Below are positions 17,101 through 22,900 of a stretch of DNA of 28,940 nucleotides, piece by piece (position 1 is the stretch's first letter; each line of letters starts with the position of its first letter). The translations under genes and the position numbers were made by a program. The DNA comes from a virus. Below the pieces are notes generated by a model. That model saw nothing but the letters and a program-made list of their open reading frames with translations, did not search any database and was not told the DNA's origin. The stretch lies in IMG/VR virus record IMGVR_UViG_3300020159_001374, positions 1 through 28,940 of that record; one strand, given 5' to 3'.

Positions 17101-19297
17101 ACACGACGGTGGTGAAGTAGGGCACAGGCATTTATCTGCTGGTCATATGGCAAGTGATTATAAAGCACGGAAACCTTGGTATAAAAAAGTAGGAAACTTC
17201 ATAGCAGAAGCAGTGAAAGAAACTGGAAGATCTGCTGAATGGCTTGCTCATTTAAACTCGCAACTTATGTATGGTGATAAGTCACCGACTGGCTTTGTAA
17301 TTAAAAAACTCACTGGAACCTCATTGCCTGAGCCTAAATTTATTAGCAAAAATAATCAAGATACATATGATGCAATTGCAGCACTGCGAGCAGCAGGAAT
17401 GGATTCAGAAGCAAATAAAGCATTTGCAATGAAAACTGGTATGAGCGGATTAAATGTAGGATCCCTATTTGTAGGCGGAGCATTAGGAAGTGGATTAACA
17501 AGATCTGCTATTAGTGCATACGGAGCAACAAAAGGAGTTCCAGCACTAGGAACACTTTTGCCAACTGGATCTTTATCTTACGGTACAAAGGCAGGACTAG
17601 GCGCAGCATCAAACTTGGGATCTAGTGCATATTTAAGTACTACAAAAGCATTTACTCCAAAAACTACAGTACATGCCATGGGTCCTGAAGGTTTCAATAG
17701 TCCAAGTTTAGTACAAAAAAGCGTAACAACTAAAGAAAACCCAATAACTAAAAGTCTAAAAGAACTTTTTGGTAAAGCAACAAATGCAATTAGTTCTGGA
17801 GTTAAAGGTATTGTTCCAAATATTTTGCAAAATCCTTTAATGACTAGGGTAGCATCAATGTTTCCAAAAATAAATTCTTTTACAATACCTAAAATAATTT
17901 CAACCATAAAACAAAAAAAGGGAATAGAACTTTCTCCTTGGGAAAAGGCACAAAAGGATGCCATGGAACTAGCCAATAGCGGTGGCTTTACCCCAATAGA
18001 ATCATTAATGAGTGCTAAATATTCCACACTGGTTCAAGAGTTATCGGCTCTCACCCCAAAGTCAGGAACTTTCAAGGCTCCAAAATCTGGAATTGAGTAT
18101 GGCTATCATTTTTATCCAGGAAAAGTTAGTCAATTAGATGACGAAAGCAGGCTTATACCAGGTATTGAAAATTTTTCAATCAGTGGACATCTTGGTGAAG
18201 CACTTGGGCCAGCACATAAGATTGCTGTTACTGATCTAGTTAGCGGAACACCAATTGCAAGCCTTACATGGGACTCTATTACTGGAACAATTGGAATGGC
18301 ACAAACTCTAAAAGCATATCAGGATCAGGGGATTATGAGATGGCTAAACGAATATGCTGCAACATTTTCTAGATTAAAACATTCACTTTATAGAACTGAG
18401 GAAGGTAAGGGATACTCAACGGCAATAGGTGGGATTATGCCAGATAAGATAGTTGTAGATAGACCACTTCCAATAAACTTAGCAATTTTAGAAGCATTAA
18501 AAACATCTGGGATTGGTTCAGTATTTGAAGATCATATAAAGAGGCTGGGTCCTGGGCTAAATATAAGAACAATACCTCCCGCCATACGCACACCCGCGCT
18601 GCCAGATCCAGTACCGCTAAGGTCGTCCAGGGAGGACTTTTTGGATTGGATGCGTAGAGCCCAAGAACCTAATGTAATTCCTAAGCCAGACACAGTCACG
18701 ACAGAGCCGTCCAGGTCAGTGTTTGATTGGTTACGTGGTACCTGGTCACGCGTTACCAAAGACCCTGATGTAATCTCTAAGCCAGACACTCCAGCATTCA
18801 CAGAGCCTACAGGTAGACTTATCTTTCCATTAAATCAAAGTGGCACCATTTTTAGAGACGATGGAACTCTTGCAGCGCAAATAAGTAATATTAGATATGG
18901 TCCCGATGATGTATATAGAAATTACCTCGATGAAGCACTTATCAGTTCAATTGGACGTGCTGCCATAAGAAAGGGCAACGATGGCAACCTCTATTATAAA
19001 GCAAAGGGTGGAATAATACCTGAAAAATTTGTTAGCGGAGGTTATGCAATGGGAACTGATACAGTACCAGCAATGCTAACTCCAGGAGAGTTTGTTATGA
19101 GCAGATATGCTGTTCAATCCCATGGAGCAGACACAATGAAAGCAATAAATAATGGCTCAACTGTAGGAGAGTCAGTGTATAATTACAGTATCAATGTAAA
19201 TGTTAAATCTGATTCCAACCCAGATGAAATTGCAAGAGCAGTAATGACTCAAATAAAGAGCGTTGATTCACAAAAAATTAGAGGAGTTAGAGTTTAA
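5177..19297 (+). CDS. Giant multidomain tape measure protein
   Basis: Encodes 4,706 residues. The TTG start at 5177 has AGAGGTG nine bases upstream; the next in-frame ATG is about 90 codons on. The order is: N-terminal helices; a phage tape-measure domain at about 215-465 (FRELETAIVKFKRVYGNAF, AATAAAAGFTGRAL); hydrophobic stretches near 550-590 and 1637-1700; a kinase-like domain at about 833-1065; a long helical middle; a coiled coil at 2670-2985; a GTDTVPAML element at 3149; an ADP-ribosyltransferase-like domain at 3595-3810; another element at 3939; a GNAT-like domain at 4290-4430; a last element at 4626; and a closing YNYSINVNVKSD tail typical of the family. It sets tail length and is probably ejected with the DNA. 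Codons are AGA/ATT/TTT-rich. No peptidoglycan hydrolase motif was recognised. The gene is about three times the usual tape-measure size. Confidence 0.93.
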   Translation: MADVNSNININFNTAAALAQLRSLQAGLSRFHQSLAEGNLAAANAQKGLNAQLIQSVGATGKFSASQVKVAGSTLAFTSALEKNKLSLREYYRYTMAAATANTRVMGKAFAQEREIINRARRDRVKALQAQYVQMNKSNAGFMDAIRIMPKSLQMASGKFTELGTRIQYAAQRQQFLNQLLKQGSTQLLNFGKNTQWAGRQLMVGMTMPLVLFGAAAAKSFRELETAIVKFKRVYGNAFTNESEINLAVENIRALATEYTKYGVAVKDTMDMAATAAAAGFTGRALTAQVETATKLAVLGQIEQQQALETTISLQNAFGLSSEELAKKIDFLNAVENQTVLSIEDLTIAIPKAAPIIKQLGGSVEDLAFFLTAMKEGGINAAEGANALKSGLASMINPSKKAAAFLGDLGINIKGIVEANAGNLQNTIIGFAQALDTLDPLNRARAIEQMFGKFQFSRLSTLFQNVTKDSSQASRALSLAGSSVEELAILSEREMGKIEDSVGVKFQAAIEQFKQDIMPLGKIFLEALTPVVKFFGGLFEKFNGLGDKTKKIIAIVVGAVAGLGPVVLMTFGLLMNAVANGIKLFAMLRGGIAKLNGKTNIMGAGFNYMTQEQIENAASSSQLHQTHTRLVEVFNVEKTAVSGLAASYSALSTQMRAMASQNPALFAGGKPGAMNAVRGLPPVKRYKTGILSVPGPKGAGDVVPAMLSPGEAVIPTKTTNKYRGLISAMFKDKVPGFMAGRLPGGPGKGVPLSPGPKAVRDAQQARYRRINDARQGYSDPHPEKQTGPTFIGMPKSSSEATQSRQILDKISNQVRLGEFGSVPPTDFGTMLQSFSGRSFPARGVGGVYRKSNGQIVVVKPTIDAKTALAEVRATQIAREVHGLVSPKQTIRTMMDPTDPTGQRKFIVIESPYDPRIATTTGKFSKSEMVKQLVASTLRGDKDLQRPNLSGNVLSDVGTAGVFDRASGFRDFAKVMPSMEQQAIVNLLGVKGGAKKFFAQETSATAASMTPAQYDTAIKAEIRKSIPRLENLLKTWNLGPEEKIVYGNMLQRLKDGAKTDWAALQPMHARAGDGVIKAIRGINPESLSVEQREQLSRYSLASLGEEQSSIDNLKGTVNKQFLDRLETIDPDRARVIKAAWFGGKVDNVPPTGGSQSFSSPRQTTFLNELDKMTPVNIDGVTKYVHDDDMDAFASDPKGRAKWARTSQEVRDMLLYRMGAEPDDKGRFVANKKFTGRFGDLGAFTKTLRSTGKQSGGGLGNTSKIVKPFAKQEIEEYNKRVGNPLTTITGKQMLADGWSPEEVKDRLKENLSHIKKEVTGSTSGALKMKTGEALYDTRLLNNYLNADRRSSKILDWNGPNNILGLSDVEEYRRAADFMAKEQHPTNANERALLAKAAELDQIVINHKDKGNKVPSDLIIADKRVPKALRTLISDPRFQPGRLLNLAAQSADQVLVNPNNETKITVNPKTKKVKEQRLTNANTTPKPVGAVADSGSRLDTRATSLGPNQSVVTRSQLLNFRRGFAKIPTFSMPGKIDGDPSVGKITSSDQLSKAAQKRINAGLAEKARLLAKENKLTKTQITRAIEKIRTQRTETEITKANIRLQTQAANEAKKNALSPKQQKKLDRQTVRQNRMEKVGRYSGGVSMALGTAGMGLMMAGQEKAGMAAMGASAVAGLAPMLTNPAGAVAAGLMVAVGAIVAFNMALDKAKKEGIALGNAMSMTKGKLIELSKITNTVSASESADRKRADLLVGANEKQRKVGQTILESDFGKSLLADIEAQVKAGFSSADIGKNMGVQLSAAMLSGVIDSDQARSLAMAIGNELKDYPLSANIAAEIIQITGPNGENIKKDPLQVALDIDKKTFETSKKMVDYASGQSFSYWNALNAFGGIGSVSQQFGPIVGGALGKFSMFDRNKNTSTLIGPGGTMASAESARKGEKGTWHQVQQSINPYIYQDWYDPKKSGMDKALSVLTFGTTSAYFQIRDAKAASLKIQTAGAQLMVQELANNQQIIDSLNKQYDIRLKSAKTEKERAKIQEERRAALDGVNAQNQNQINTILASKDKIGEDAWNAAIKGAVDELYPKGPQAALKDAALLQLEGMADSAFKTEMQLQFASNLIDPMTLIDLLSNEPFQKEYNILVDTTFKGDAAGASVFSQLMSKAGLGTDQKTNVTAMINDTTTYDAAMKNATTDEQRAKARGDRQEQIDSIKEAVAALSQIQETYGINLDVNDNSVAKVQRIADMVKALGGKKGVTKAELKIMADPKLGGDPRYQYILDNWEALVGDGLTMSATMLLNLETMVTDDMILQGYLQAAGTTSEIQTNELMQKGMIPSWAMDRTAKEKAAAYFAANPAKFKEIFGVEYEGQDPPVKVADPLEFLQPLAMQLKQVRDNAFNALTPVKSLLEAFTNKKTQKDAFNLFDGIQNRLLRFGVGKDFREAIDSMSAEEFSKVAELTGDRALFTFEKDKPRSKDTITGLTDTGLAADQGYRERNLGTFNLANEETIKDIQDQSKAYNILIGNGLSAAQALEVVADKSQAAAIAAGAISSSDPDWKLYISNIKESTTALERQAALNDAIKANEEFRLYADMPNLVSQMKELGYSTDQVDAVLGNPKLAKFLVNDLKDGKLDSKEIADYLNGIEARKIIDIQVALNNGDIEKASQNGRQLVDELFAAQEGLILFSDDAKLIKKNEKEISDKQLLIAGFQQEIDKLNDKIEDGQRKIEEAYTRPIEDLNEEINDLTRDLETNPLFGDRAIKKIQDESSILSNDLEIINHAADEVNKRYDEQAEALSEIQKINENIVEQQSNQLDLADALSKGDISAAAEAVQAMREANASQFASDQSDALEQARQNELNALVGPQRGLTAEQISEKQYENAQKIYEMENNPTRLSILEMIIGKQDQIYNYEESRELALRGIRKLEDAIFKIEEESIEPLQERIDKLIYENSVIQDRINKQIAELTVLGETRDTWGEINAKLDYAAAAFKALNGSKDLAGLLQSIREIDSTWTNILQTMSLYAGAIPSNGSVQDSINKIGGVGATAYVAPESTAEDVAAAEKFDSVVAELDHAQAALDSAQEDFDAAVKLGNAYGVRNAGVRLENAKARLAAAQIAYNATLPSSDSNNPGGRNKNTFQYLATGGKVKPEYFETGKLARGTDTVPAMLTPGEFVVKKSAVKKYGSKFFKNLNDKKYPKKTASITPAAVLDIISRIGPSLDIKPKSAYDANNQPTGSPQGRYWGELERLYEGSPIGFDKNGKPIFNTTGKDPWGGTEIPGLPFSGKVANFSDYFHQLAEQPKASSSPGMGIDKTPDRYAGSGASTGGIGSGVYRAGGLQLFSRGGMVNPLMMHDGGMVGRPPHPNAPEGHIHHPDGSMTFKGKALTRDGNPAGFREIFRKSNWEQTANFFGLPSIGKTIQDLVKFGGPHGMIMAKLQGKEMKSNLGDNLTAALSVIPIPVMKLLKPAMNLVSKVIPQGAKNFLANQGIDMFSKLSTKLNAPKITSKPNTEPSLSKDTIEMIEKYKANIQTNIKEIEQLKNGTYLHPGTKEPVVGQEAENLINYRKGWIVEDQERIALGLKYDVPPDIFGTLGEYTTHPTTAQGTNKEAIDLIANLRKIGKPMTVYRGLSYKDLGDIAGFRMMPNTLGMMNGLDWMKQWGHPMEVLAPGAAYAHGWLPNAADLIKASGKPAPRSDDLKNAAPFMWFGQGIKPGESWIPENIKSTTESLDWAKYIANQGGTGGGEAGAVARIELGPDVRGLKNLMDFGMGGTVADLTATEQLLAPYTNYILKEVKPLGLNIPGKGGFERVDYHVGHKYYTSPDIPLGSGPFDEWVGGNNFSKLLDEYVFEANQTLPVPSIAGDMGYPTFNTVSNSSTIDSISELTSNSVSPDYIANVAARAATMSAVAEKLRTNALEKQNLQNAAKAEGYAKRGYASGGLVPKHFAAGGYASGTDTVPAMLTPGEFVIKKSSVDKYGKDFLHDINVQRLHDGGEVGHRHLSAGHMASDYKARKPWYKKVGNFIAEAVKETGRSAEWLAHLNSQLMYGDKSPTGFVIKKLTGTSLPEPKFISKNNQDTYDAIAALRAAGMDSEANKAFAMKTGMSGLNVGSLFVGGALGSGLTRSAISAYGATKGVPALGTLLPTGSLSYGTKAGLGAASNLGSSAYLSTTKAFTPKTTVHAMGPEGFNSPSLVQKSVTTKENPITKSLKELFGKATNAISSGVKGIVPNILQNPLMTRVASMFPKINSFTIPKIISTIKQKKGIELSPWEKAQKDAMELANSGGFTPIESLMSAKYSTLVQELSALTPKSGTFKAPKSGIEYGYHFYPGKVSQLDDESRLIPGIENFSISGHLGEALGPAHKIAVTDLVSGTPIASLTWDSITGTIGMAQTLKAYQDQGIMRWLNEYAATFSRLKHSLYRTEEGKGYSTAIGGIMPDKIVVDRPLPINLAILEALKTSGIGSVFEDHIKRLGPGLNIRTIPPAIRTPALPDPVPLRSSREDFLDWMRRAQEPNVIPKPDTVTTEPSRSVFDWLRGTWSRVTKDPDVISKPDTPAFTEPTGRLIFPLNQSGTIFRDDGTLAAQISNIRYGPDDVYRNYLDEALISSIGRAAIRKGNDGNLYYKAKGGIIPEKFVSGGYAMGTDTVPAMLTPGEFVMSRYAVQSHGADTMKAINNGSTVGESVYNYSINVNVKSDSNPDEIARAVMTQIKSVDSQKIRGVRV
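7268..7341 (+). repeat. Tape-measure hinge element, divergent copy 1
   Basis: GAGDVVPAMLSPGEAVIP (about residues 698-715) is a divergent copy of the GTDTVPAMLTPGEFV element found three more times in the protein. It follows the first hydrophobic segment and precedes the kinase-like domain, separated from it by about 110 residues of Pro/Gly-rich linker. Confidence 0.7.
7673..8371 (+). other. Kinase-like domain embedded in the tape measure
   Basis: Approximate residues 833-1065. Seen: a GVGGVYRKSNG turn resembling a nucleotide-binding loop, IVVVKP with Lys859, AEVRATQIAREVHG with Glu870 eleven residues later, a strand FIVIES resembling a hinge, and LRGDKDLQRPNLSGNVL (Asp940/Asp942, Asn947/Asn951) leading to DVGTAGVFD (Asp955, Asp963). 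This order (glycine turn, Lys, Glu, hinge, Asp-Asn loop, terminal Asp) follows atypical kinases of the HipA or phosphoinositide-kinase type. I recall similar segments in other actinophage proteins. Whether it is active cannot be judged; a structural nucleotide-binding role or a non-kinase fold is possible. Confidence 0.4.
13184..14131 (+). other. Coiled-coil rod region of the tape measure
   Basis: Residues of about 2670-2985 are rich in Glu, Lys, Gln, Ile and Leu with heptad-like spacing, for example KQLLIAGFQQEIDKLNDK and LQERIDKLIYENSVIQD. A central Ala-rich part (ALSKGDISAAAEAVQAMRE) recurs in many tape-measure proteins. This is the most rod-like portion and plausibly spans the tail lumen. 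Confidence 0.75.
14567..14695 (+). repeat. Tape-measure hinge element, copy 2
   Basis: ATGGKVKPEYFETGKLAR leads into GTDTVPAMLTPGEFVVKKS and KKYG (about residues 3131-3173). It shares most residues with copies 3 and 4. It marks the end of the coiled-coil rod and the start of the first C-terminal module. Confidence 0.85.
15959..16606 (+). other. ADP-ribosyltransferase-like domain embedded in the tape measure
   Basis: Approximate residues 3595-3810. The three signature elements of R-S-E ADP-ribosyltransferases occur in order: an Arg in MTVYRGLSYKDLGD (Arg3614), a Ser-Thr-Thr strand in STTESLDWAKYIAN (Ser3710-Thr3712), where the following helix resembles the usual SxxxxxAxxFA pattern, and a catalytic-type Glu in LTATEQLLAPYTNYILKEV (Glu3766), like the E-x-E-LL-P segment but with Ala in place of the first Glu. 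That substitution would disfavour the typical arginine-modifying chemistry. Known phage members such as T4 Alt enter the host with the DNA. It is bracketed by hinge copies 2 and 3. Confidence 0.5.
16940..17065 (+). repeat. Tape-measure hinge element, copy 3
   Basis: ASGGLVPKHFAAGGYAS leads into GTDTVPAMLTPGEFVIKKS and DKYG (about residues 3922-3963). It separates the ADP-ribosyltransferase-like module from the next hydrophobic and GNAT-like module. Both copies 2 and 3 are followed by His/Gly-rich text beginning HDGG. Confidence 0.85.
18044..18466 (+). other. GNAT-like acetyltransferase domain embedded in the tape measure
   Basis: Approximate residues 4290-4430. A strand pair (HKIAVTDLVSGTPIASLTW) is followed by a short strand GTIGMAQTL and a helix preceded by YQDQGIMRWLNEYA (Gln4382 to Met4387), which fits the Q/R-x-x-G-x-G/A acetyl-CoA loop with Met in the last position. 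It ends with KHSLYRTEEGKGYSTAIGG, resembling a His-Ser/Arg-Thr/Gly pattern I associate with phage GNAT-like proteins. The evidence is motif-level only and the fold could be something else. Confidence 0.38.
18635..18812 (+). repeat. Imperfect tandem repeat in a GC-richer patch of the tape measure
   Basis: Two units share GATTGG (18644 and 18725) and then TGTAAT-CTAAGCCAGACAC (from 18673 and 18769). In protein they read FLDWMRR...NVIPKPDT...TEPS and FDWLRGT...DVISKPDT...TEPT; the second unit carries about five extra residues. The patch (about 18570-18800) is visibly richer in G and C than its surroundings. Confidence 0.7.
19001..19126 (+). repeat. Tape-measure hinge element, copy 4
   Basis: AKGGIIPEKFVSGGYAM leads into GTDTVPAMLTPGEFVMSRY (about residues 4609-4650). 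It closes the GNAT-like module and precedes the conserved-looking C-terminus of the tape measure. Confidence 0.85.
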
Positions 19298-19953
19298 TGA
19301 CAAATAATCTATATATGTCTGGTCGTAAAAAATATCAAAGACCACAGGCAATGCTCTTTGCAGATAACCAGGGTACCAAAATTGATGGATTCCACATCCC
19401 TTCAGGAGACGAGATAGGGTCATTAGCAGCCTCCACAGAGGGATCTGGGGAGTTTTTAATACTCTCTGATGATAATAGGTCTCCCATAGCCTTTAGTACC
19501 ACTAGAATAGAAAAAAGGGAGAGAATGATTAATGGCCGTATGAGGTCATATCACATTGCTGATAAACTCCAGATAACGGTATCTTGGGACATGCTTCCAT
19601 CCAGAGCCCACGATACATATGCTAAGTTTAGTTCTGAAGGAAGTGCTGATCTTGTAAAAACGGTATCAAGAACAAACCCACTAGAATTTACAACAGATGG
19701 AGGCGCAGGAGGAGTAGAAATTCTTGATTGGTATAACAACCACAAAGGATCGTTCTGGGTCTATCTTGCCTATGATAAATACACAAATTTTGAGAATGTA
19801 AGTGGAACTGCAGTAGATGATAGATTTAATAATATAAATAAATACAACGAAGTAGTGGAAGTATTCTTCTCAGATTTTAGTTATTCAGTTGTAAAAAGAA
19901 GTGGTTTAAACTTTGATTTTTGGAACGTGTCACTAACGCTGGAAGAGGCATAA
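19297..19953 (+). CDS. Putative distal tail protein
   Basis: Encodes 218 residues, starting at ATG in a TAATG overlap with the tape measure stop. It is the first gene after the tape measure, the position of the distal tail (Dit) protein that forms the ring joining tube and baseplate. The sequence is beta-rich with aromatic strands (SYHIADKLQITVSWDMLP, GSFWVYLAYDKY) and ends in NVSLTLEEA, a strand ending resembling those of Dit-like proteins. The stretch SRTNPLEFTTDGGAGGVEIL may be a surface loop. No enzymatic motif was seen. A different minor tail protein is possible. Confidence 0.55.
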   Translation: MTNNLYMSGRKKYQRPQAMLFADNQGTKIDGFHIPSGDEIGSLAASTEGSGEFLILSDDNRSPIAFSTTRIEKRERMINGRMRSYHIADKLQITVSWDMLPSRAHDTYAKFSSEGSADLVKTVSRTNPLEFTTDGGAGGVEILDWYNNHKGSFWVYLAYDKYTNFENVSGTAVDDRFNNINKYNEVVEVFFSDFSYSVVKRSGLNFDFWNVSLTLEEA

Positions 19954-22900
19954 TGTTTCAAGACAAAAATTTATTAAACCACATAGAGACAAGTTCATCG
20001 ATTGAGACAAAGTCTTCAGTCGTACTTGAGTGGAATATGAACATTGCTACAAATATTTTAAAAGTTGGAAACTATAGGTATCGTCCCAGCCAAGCAACAT
20101 CTCCGTACAGAACAATCCCAAACACCTTTGACTCTAAAGATTTTGGAAATTATTATACTGGAGCAACAGATGCAGATGTAGTTATAGATGGAGGGTTTGA
20201 TGATAACGGAACTCCAACACTTCTTTCTACTAATAAAGAAAAACTTAAGATGTTGTATTCATTAGAAGACTGCCTAAAATCTTTTAGACCAAGATCTGGA
20301 ATTAACAAAGCAAGTTTTGTTCAAGGAAAGTTTTTACATAGTCCAAACATTAATATGGCAAAAAGACCAAGATACTATATGCCAGATAAAAAAGATCCAT
20401 TCAAGTACTGGACTTCTTTTAGAACAGAGGCTGGTTTAGAATATGGAATTGCAAACAAAACTGCAAATGGAAGGCATGCAATTGAAGACACAGCCCCATT
20501 TGTTGTTTATAAAGATAAGGTTCCAGCAAATAGACTTGTTGTAAAAATGCAAACCAACGTAGGAACTTTTAGTTCTGGTTCATATACAAACCAGACAAAC
20601 TCATTTTCGGATCCACACTTTGGAGAAACAAATCAAACAACTCCAGAAAACTGGAAAATACAGGTATTAAAAAATAATAGTTGGGTTGAAGTAGCATCCT
20701 TTTCAGGCCAGGACAGAAGAAAAGATAACACAAGTATTATTGGACCAGACGGTTATGTTGAGTTATCTTATGGGTTAATTGTTCCAAAGGTATACTCAGA
20801 TATCTTTAACGACCTTGGAGAGTTACCATCCGCAACTTTAATTCCTGAATCTCAAAATAAAAATGGTGACGCTTTTTTAATTATTGAAAACTCTGGAAAT
20901 GTTGGAGTGTATCATATATGGCATGCAGATCAGTGGAAAACTTTTACTCCAGTCTATGGGTGGAAACTTGAAGATTCAGAAGTAAATAGTTTTACAAATT
21001 TTGTTACTGATTTAACCAATCCAAAATCTTATATGTTTAATGGTTCAGTAAAGTATAAAGAGTTTGAATATATTTCTGGTATAAGAATTGTAGTTGACAC
21101 CATGAAGAAGTTTGATTCTTCTTTTGATTTGATAGAGTTTTCTCCACGACTTGCAGCAGATCTATCCGACAGGGTCCAGTCATTTTCTGTAAATAAGAGT
21201 GCTTCAGATCTTGGAGTTAGTGGTATGCCAGTAGGACAACTTCTTGCATCTACAGGAAGCGTAGACCTTTTTGATTTTGACGACTCTTTTAATTCATTAA
21301 ACACAAACAGCATAATCTCTAAATATACTTTAAACAATATTCAGGTAAAAATATACGAAATACTTTCAGATGCTTTAGATATAAAGTATCATGTTCCTAT
21401 TAAAACCCTTTACTCTGACGGGTCCCCGAAAATAGATAATCAGTCTAAAGTTGTTTCCTTATCCTTAAGAGATTTATATTCTTATTTTGAATCCCAAACT
21501 GCTCCAGAACTTTTGCTAAGTAATACATCTTTAAGTGTTGCCGTTTCTATTCTATTAGACTCAATTGGTTTTTCTAATTATGTTTTTAAGAGAGTCGACG
21601 GGGAATCAGAAATGGTTATTCCATATTTTTTTGTTCCACCAGAAAAGAGTGTTGCTGAAATACTAGAAGACTTGGCTTTGTCAACACAAACGGCAATGTT
21701 CTTCGACGAATACAATAATTTTGTAATGATGAGCAAAGAATATATTATGCCAACAGAAACTCAAAGACCCACAGATCTAACGTTTTATGGTTCTTCAGAT
21801 TCAGAATCTGTCGAGGTAGTTAAAAATAAAAACACAAAAGATAAATTGTCAAACATTATAGAGATTAGTGAACAAGACAATAAGGTATACAATGATGGAA
21901 AGATCTCTTATACAACAAGAGGTATACAAAGAAGCGTTGGGACTTACAGAGAAGCAGGCCTACTTGACAATGAAAGATTTTGGGTATACAAACCAGTTCC
22001 TATTTGGGAAGTGTCAGGAACAGAAAATACAAAATCAATTAACTCAGAAGTAAACGATATGTCAAGTTATGCACTTTCTGCCATTCCTTTAAATTCAGAT
22101 TTGACTGCTACCTTACCAAGCGTTGTTGGTGGTAGGTTAGTTAACAATACAATAGATTTTGGAGAGGCAGTTTACTGGGTAACAAGATATAATGGATACT
22201 TTTACTCTAATGGAGAAATCATAAGGTACGATGCTGTTCAGTATAACGTACCAGGAGATACCGATGTTTGGATAAACAGCGTTCAAGAATATGATAAGTA
22301 TTTTTCATCGCTACCATTTAATGGAAAAATCTATCCGACTGGCCTAGTAAGAATTTATTCTGAGCCAAACTATGAAGATGTAGGGACTGTTAGTAGATTA
22401 AAAAATGGGGCGGTAGCAAAACATGGTAGGGGTCAGTTTGGAACAACAGTTGTTAGCCACTCAGCAGGAATAGATCCTTATTGGTCAAATAATGACAACG
22501 TCCGTGGATGCAATATGGAATCTAAATACTTGTTTAAAAAAGATCAGACATTACCAACAACAGCAGTTGGTCCTGCTGGAATTAACATGCCTACAACACC
22601 ACCGACTCCAGTAGTGTTGGCAAATACCTTTGCTCAAAAAGCATCCAGAAATGGAGTTATTAAAAACATGCTATCATCAAAATATATTTTAGAGTCTAGC
22701 CTTCAAGCAATGTCAACTGCTAGTCCTGGAACAGTTCAGTCTTCAGCATTAGTGATGAATGGTCCAGGGTTTAAATCAACAGATCCAGCAGCAGATTTTA
22801 TTTCATATATATATAAACCACTATTAAATAATTTTAAACATTTTGGAACAAGAATTAGAATTGTAGGTAAAATTGAAAATGATCCAAACCGTGGACAAAC

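Noticed and set aside
17578-18027. A 149-codon open frame on the - strand.
   Set aside because: It is antisense to the tape measure, lacks any start signal, and its product shows no domain.
14567-19126. The repeated elements as a CRISPR array or DNA-level direct repeats.
   Set aside because: Only four dispersed copies exist, over kilobases apart, and they are conserved at the protein rather than the DNA level.
5177-19297. A peptidoglycan-cleaving domain in the tape measure.
   Set aside because: Many tape measures carry one, so I looked for lysozyme, NlpC/P60, M23 (HxH with upstream H-D) and LysM motifs. Scattered HH and HxH groups near 15240 and 17110 lack the rest of any such motif.
19920-19952. 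Earlier in-frame ATG for the hub protein.
   Set aside because: It is inside the preceding gene, whereas ATG 19953 has GGAAGAGG and the TAATG overlap seen at eight other junctions.
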